A DNA stretch of 9,720 bases from contig CAMLNJ010000071.1 in assembly GCA_946481225.1 (NCBI GenBank), positions 1 to 9,720 of the forward strand. The letters are read 5' to 3'. Each line of letters opens with the position of its first letter. The first letter of the stretch is position 1. A program made the translations under genes and the position numbers. This document shows positions 6,919 to 9,720 of this stretch, one piece after another. Source of the DNA: an uncultured Verrucomicrobiota bacterium (lineage in GTDB: Bacteria > Verrucomicrobiota > Verrucomicrobiae > Opitutales > Opitutaceae). The notes under the pieces were generated by a model. The model was not told the DNA's origin. It did no database searches and was given only the letters and a program-made list of their open reading frames with translations.

Positions 6919-7385
6919 CAACCCTTCGCGCCCTTGAGCAACACGAAGTGCGCGAGGTCGTGCTTCTCGAACTCGTCCCAATACGCGTCCTCTATCTCCT
7001 TCAATCGCGCATCGGCGTCGATCGGCGGACCACCCTTGCCCGCCGCATGTCCCCGCGCCTGCTCCGCCGCGAGGTCGCGATCCGCGAGCCGCGCCACGAG
7101 CTCGTGCCAGAACACGTCGTTCGCGCTGTCACCCTCGATTTTCCGCAGTCGCTCGTCCTCGATGAGCTTGTCCGACGGCGCGAGCAAGCCGTTGCTCGCC
7201 ACCGTCACGAAATCCCCGCAGCCAAGCGGCGTCGCCAGCTCGAAAAGCTTCTGCTGGATATCCTGGTAACGCGCGAGGTGCGGATTCTCCTCCTCGGGCG
7301 GACGCGAGCCCGCGACCACGCGCGAGCCGAGGTAAGCGAGCTCGAGCAGCCGGGCGTATTCCTTGGCGGTGAACATGACCTTCAT
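6918..7385 (-). CDS. 155-aa soluble protein of unknown function
   Basis: I cannot assign a named family. The protein starts MKVMFTAKEYARLLELAYLG and is rich in charged, probably helical segments. Examples are RYQDIQQKLFELATPLGCGD (residues 42-61) and FWHELVARLADRDLA. It ends IEDAYWDEFEKHDLAHFVLL plus KGAKG. No signal peptide, membrane segment, zinc motif or nucleotide-binding loop is visible. The single Cys lies in GCGD. Two start codons are possible, at 7385 and 7376; the first is preferred because AAGG stands only two bases before the second. The frame stays open up to 7574, but that part is low-complexity (Arg/Trp-rich) and reads like intergenic DNA. It runs in the same direction as the DUF4202 gene and diverges from the kinase gene. 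It may be a small conserved protein of this bacterial lineage, but no function can be given. Confidence 0.7.
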   Translation of the reverse strand: MKVMFTAKEYARLLELAYLGSRVVAGSRPPEEENPHLARYQDIQQKLFELATPLGCGDFVTVASNGLLAPSDKLIEDERLRKIEGDSANDVFWHELVARLADRDLAAEQARGHAAGKGGPPIDADARLKEIEDAYWDEFEKHDLAHFVLLKGAKG

Positions 7386-7684
7386 GAGCGGAGAAACACA
7401 GGCCCGTCGTCCATGGCGCAAGGCGCGAAATCCGACGCCGCGCCTCCACCACCTCGCTATCGCCTCCCATTCGCAAGAACCGCTCCTCCTCCTCCGTGGT
7501 TCCCCCCGGGGATTTATCCCCGCCACTAATTGGTCGAACTTATACATGAATCCGCCATGAAGAATCCGTAACATTAAATTCGCGTTTGATTAGCGGACGT
7601 AAAGACCAGTTAGGGTTCCAGTCCCCGAATAGAGTCTACAAAACACCCCGTTGGGCCAAAACAGCCCCTCCTTCTTCTCGCGCC
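7386..7684. other. Divergent intergenic region between the 155-aa gene and the kinase gene
   Basis: These 299 bases should hold the promoters of both diverging genes. The centre (about 7530-7640) is AT-richer than the flanks. A CGGGGA/TCCCCG stem with a TTTA loop stands at 7507-7522. On the minus strand a TATAAG-like box occurs near 7545, and on the plus strand AT-rich bases cover about 7570-7590. Neither has a convincing -35 partner. The stretch just before the kinase start is pyrimidine-rich and has no Shine-Dalgarno. I see no RNA gene. Confidence 0.5.
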
Positions 7685-9442
7685 ATGCCCCAGCCCTCAA
7701 CGCCCTCCTCCGATCCCGCCCTCCAATCGTCCCCGGCCGCCCCCGAAAACAAAGGCCACATCGACACTTGGGTCGGCTTCTTCGTCGCGCTCCTCGCCGC
7801 GATCATCGTCGCCCACGGTTTCACCCGAACCGGGGGCTTGACCGCCGAGATATACGTGGCCCTCGGCATCGTCATCGGCCCGGGCTGCATCCTTTGGCAA
7901 CGGGCCCGCGCCGAACGCCTCCGTCGTGAAAAAGCTCTCGCCGAGCTCGCCGACGGCAATCGCCAGATCACCGCCCAGAGCGCCCAGCTCGCCACCGCCA
8001 AGGCCGAGACGGATCGCATCATGGAGACGGTCCAGGAGGGCCTCTTCCTCGTCGATGAAAACGGCCTGATCGGCGAATATCACTCTCGCGCCCTCTTCGA
8101 CATCTTCCGCCGCAAGGAATTCGCCGGCGAAAACCTCTTCGACATCCTCAAGCGCCTTCTCTCGGAGAAGATGTTCAACACCACGAAGGACTACTTCGCC
8201 CTCCTCTTCGACGTCACGAAGAAGGAAAAGACCGTCCTCAAGGTGAACCCCCTCGCCGAGATCGAGGTCAACTTCGTCAACCCCGAGGGCGGATTCCTCA
8301 ACCGCCACCTCGGCTTCAGCTTCCGCCGCATCGTCGAAAACGGAAAAGTCGTCCGCATCTTCGTCGCCGTGCGCGACATCACCAAGCAGGTCGAGCTCGA
8401 GAAGAAACTGCGCGAGGCCGAAAAACACAAGGAGCGCCAGCTCGATATCCTCCTCGGCATCGTCCACATCCCCGCCGACGAGCTCGCCAACTTCACCAAG
8501 CTCATCGAGACCGAGCTGGAAAACATCAACCAGACCCTCCGCACCGAGGACTTCGCGCGCATGGGCACCATGAGCGCCGACGCCCTCCGCCAGCGCCTGA
8601 AGACCGTCTTCCGCTCCGCCCACAACATCAAGGGCAACGCCGCGCTCCTCAAACTCGCCTACTTCCAGAAGGCCGCGCACGACTTCGAGACCAAGATCGC
8701 CGAGCTCCTTGATCGCCCCCGCCTCGTCGGCGACGACTTCCTCCCCATCGTCATCTGCGAGGCCGCCCTCCGCGAGGACCTCATGGACCTCCACGACCTG
8801 CGCGAAAAACTCTCCGGCCTCCGCTCCCTCACCCCCGGCGGCCCCGCCGCCGCCGCGGTCTCCTCGCCCGCCGCCGCCTTCGTCGGCAAGCTCCAGGAAC
8901 TCGTCGAACAGGCCGCCCGCGACCTCGAGAAAGCCTCCTCCCTCTCCGTCGACGAGTTCGCCGTCCACGCCGTCTCCTTCGGCCGCTTCGACCTTATGCG
9001 CGACGTCCTCATCCAGCTCACGCGCAACTCCCTCGCCCACAGCATCGAGACCCCCGCGGATCGCGCCGCCGCCGGCAAACCCCCCGTCGCCACGATCACC
9101 GTCCGAGCCCTCCCGCCCTCCCCGGAGGGCTTCCTCGGCCTCTCCTTCCGCGACGACGGCCGCGGCCTCAACCTCGACGCCATCCGCAAACGCGGCGTCT
9201 CCGCCGGCCTCCTCGCCGCCGACACCGCCGCCTCCACCTCCCCCGACGAGCTCGCCCGCCTCATCTTCGCCCCCGGCTTCTCCACCGCGGAAAAAGTCGG
9301 CGACCACGCCGGTCGCGGCATGGGCATGGACATCATCAAGAGCAAGGTCGTCGACGAGGCCGGCGGCGTCCTCGAAGTCCACAGCACCCCCGGCCAGTTC
9401 TGCGAGTTCCGCGTCTACTTTCCCCCCCAAGCCAAAGCCTAA
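7685..9442 (+). CDS. Membrane-anchored PAS-Hpt-ATPase histidine kinase (CheA-type catalytic domain, no CheW domain)
   Basis: The 585-aa protein has two membrane helices near the N-terminus (about 29-46 and 54-71), a charged coiled-coil linker to about 110, and a PAS-like sensor (about 110-235) ending in VAVRDITKQVELEKKL. An Hpt domain (about 255-380) carries the phospho-acceptor H313 in SAHNIKGNAALL. The C-terminal ATPase (about 430-580) is of the CheA type. It has an N box with N448 in LTRNSLAHSIETP, a G1 box DDGRGL (490-495), IFAPGFSTA (527-535) and GRGMGMDIIKSK (543-554). It probably autophosphorylates H313 and passes the phosphate to the overlapping response regulator. Unlike CheA it lacks a C-terminal CheW-like domain and a clear P3 dimerisation bundle. 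ATG 7685 is used; an upstream open stretch from 7586 is not protein-like. The small periplasmic loop leaves the PAS as the likely sensor. The coding strand is extremely C-rich. Confidence 0.88.
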   Translation: MPQPSTPSSDPALQSSPAAPENKGHIDTWVGFFVALLAAIIVAHGFTRTGGLTAEIYVALGIVIGPGCILWQRARAERLRREKALAELADGNRQITAQSAQLATAKAETDRIMETVQEGLFLVDENGLIGEYHSRALFDIFRRKEFAGENLFDILKRLLSEKMFNTTKDYFALLFDVTKKEKTVLKVNPLAEIEVNFVNPEGGFLNRHLGFSFRRIVENGKVVRIFVAVRDITKQVELEKKLREAEKHKERQLDILLGIVHIPADELANFTKLIETELENINQTLRTEDFARMGTMSADALRQRLKTVFRSAHNIKGNAALLKLAYFQKAAHDFETKIAELLDRPRLVGDDFLPIVICEAALREDLMDLHDLREKLSGLRSLTPGGPAAAAVSSPAAAFVGKLQELVEQAARDLEKASSLSVDEFAVHAVSFGRFDLMRDVLIQLTRNSLAHSIETPADRAAAGKPPVATITVRALPPSPEGFLGLSFRDDGRGLNLDAIRKRGVSAGLLAADTAASTSPDELARLIFAPGFSTAEKVGDHAGRGMGMDIIKSKVVDEAGGVLEVHSTPGQFCEFRVYFPPQAKA

Positions 9443-9720
9443 TGAAACTCCTCATCGTCGATGATTCGCTGATCATGCGCCGCGCCATCGAGCGCTGCGT
9501 GGCCGGCGACCGCTTCACCGAGGTTCGAGTCGCCGTCAACGGCCGCGAAGCCGTCGAGGAGTTCGAACGTTTCAAGCCCGATGTCGTCACCATGGACATC
9601 ACCATGCCCGAGATGGACGGCCTCGACGCGGTCGCGCGCATCCTCCGCAAGAACCCCGCCGCCGTCATCCTCATCGTCTCCGCCCTCGCCGACAAATCCA
9701 CGGCCGTCGAAGCCATCAAG
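9442..9720 (+). CDS. CheY-like response regulator receiver domain (partial, C-terminus outside window)
   Basis: Ninety-three residues are visible, beginning MKLLIVDDSLIMRRAIERC. The acidic pair D7 and D8 and the phospho-acceptor D52 in TMDITMPEMDG are in place. S80 in LIVSALAD is the expected Ser/Thr switch residue; the conserved Lys would lie just past the edge. Its ATG shares one base with the TAA stop of the kinase gene (TAATG), so translation is probably coupled and the kinase is almost certainly its phosphodonor. Whether it is a single-domain CheY protein or carries an output domain (for example a methylesterase or DNA-binding domain) cannot be seen. Confidence 0.92.
   Translation, partial: MKLLIVDDSLIMRRAIERCVAGDRFTEVRVAVNGREAVEEFERFKPDVVTMDITMPEMDGLDAVARILRKNPAAVILIVSALADKSTAVEAIK

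Noticed and set aside
7601..7635. tRNA T-arm-like bases (GGGTTCCAGTCCCC) before the kinase gene
   Set aside because: The loop does not match TTCRANY, the stem pairs only partly, and no acceptor stem or CCA end can be built, so it is neither a tRNA nor a clear attachment site.
7697..9430. Minus-strand open frame of 577 codons opposite the kinase gene
   Set aside because: It is a Glu/Gly/Val-rich shadow of the C-rich kinase coding strand, while the plus frame has clear Hpt and ATPase motifs.
1..9720. CRISPR arrays, insertion sequences, rRNA or tRNA genes
   Set aside because: No regularly spaced direct repeats, transposase motifs or structured RNA gene patterns were seen by eye.

Overview
The window is G+C-rich, with mostly C- or G-ending codons. 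None of the eight starts I accept has a clear Shine-Dalgarno sequence. Together with the protein types, this suggests a free-living bacterium, possibly Verrucomicrobiota (Opitutales-like). That assignment is a guess from general resemblance; no rRNA or other marker gene is present.

Left part (1-5256, all minus strand). Four tightly packed genes are transcribed from about 5256 towards 1. They are a 693-aa tyrosinase-type copper oxidase with an unusual N-terminal extension, a 679-aa LodA/GoxA-like quinoprotein oxidase, a 145-aa protein of unknown function, and a LodB-like flavoprotein that runs off the left edge. In the known lod/gox systems the LodB flavoprotein is needed to build the cysteine tryptophylquinone (CTQ) cofactor of the LodA-type oxidase. 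Here that pair is joined to a type-3 copper oxidase and a small conserved-looking protein. This gives a candidate combined copper/quinone oxidative system, and it is the most interesting part of the window. No member shows an obvious signal peptide.

Middle part (5257-7385, minus strand). An AT-richer, gene-free stretch of about 540 bases upstream of the tyrosinase holds a perfect 9-bp hairpin and a short palindrome. Beyond it is a short gene resembling the RsbU N-terminal (partner-switching) domain, split by an apparent one-base frameshift. Next come a DUF4202-family protein and an unrecognised 155-aa protein, both on the minus strand.

Right part (7386-9720, plus strand). A divergent intergenic region leads into a two-gene signalling unit. 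The first gene encodes a membrane-anchored PAS-Hpt-ATPase histidine kinase of the CheA type without a CheW-like domain. It overlaps by one base a CheY-like response regulator that is cut by the right edge. Nothing in the sequence links this unit directly to the oxidase operon.
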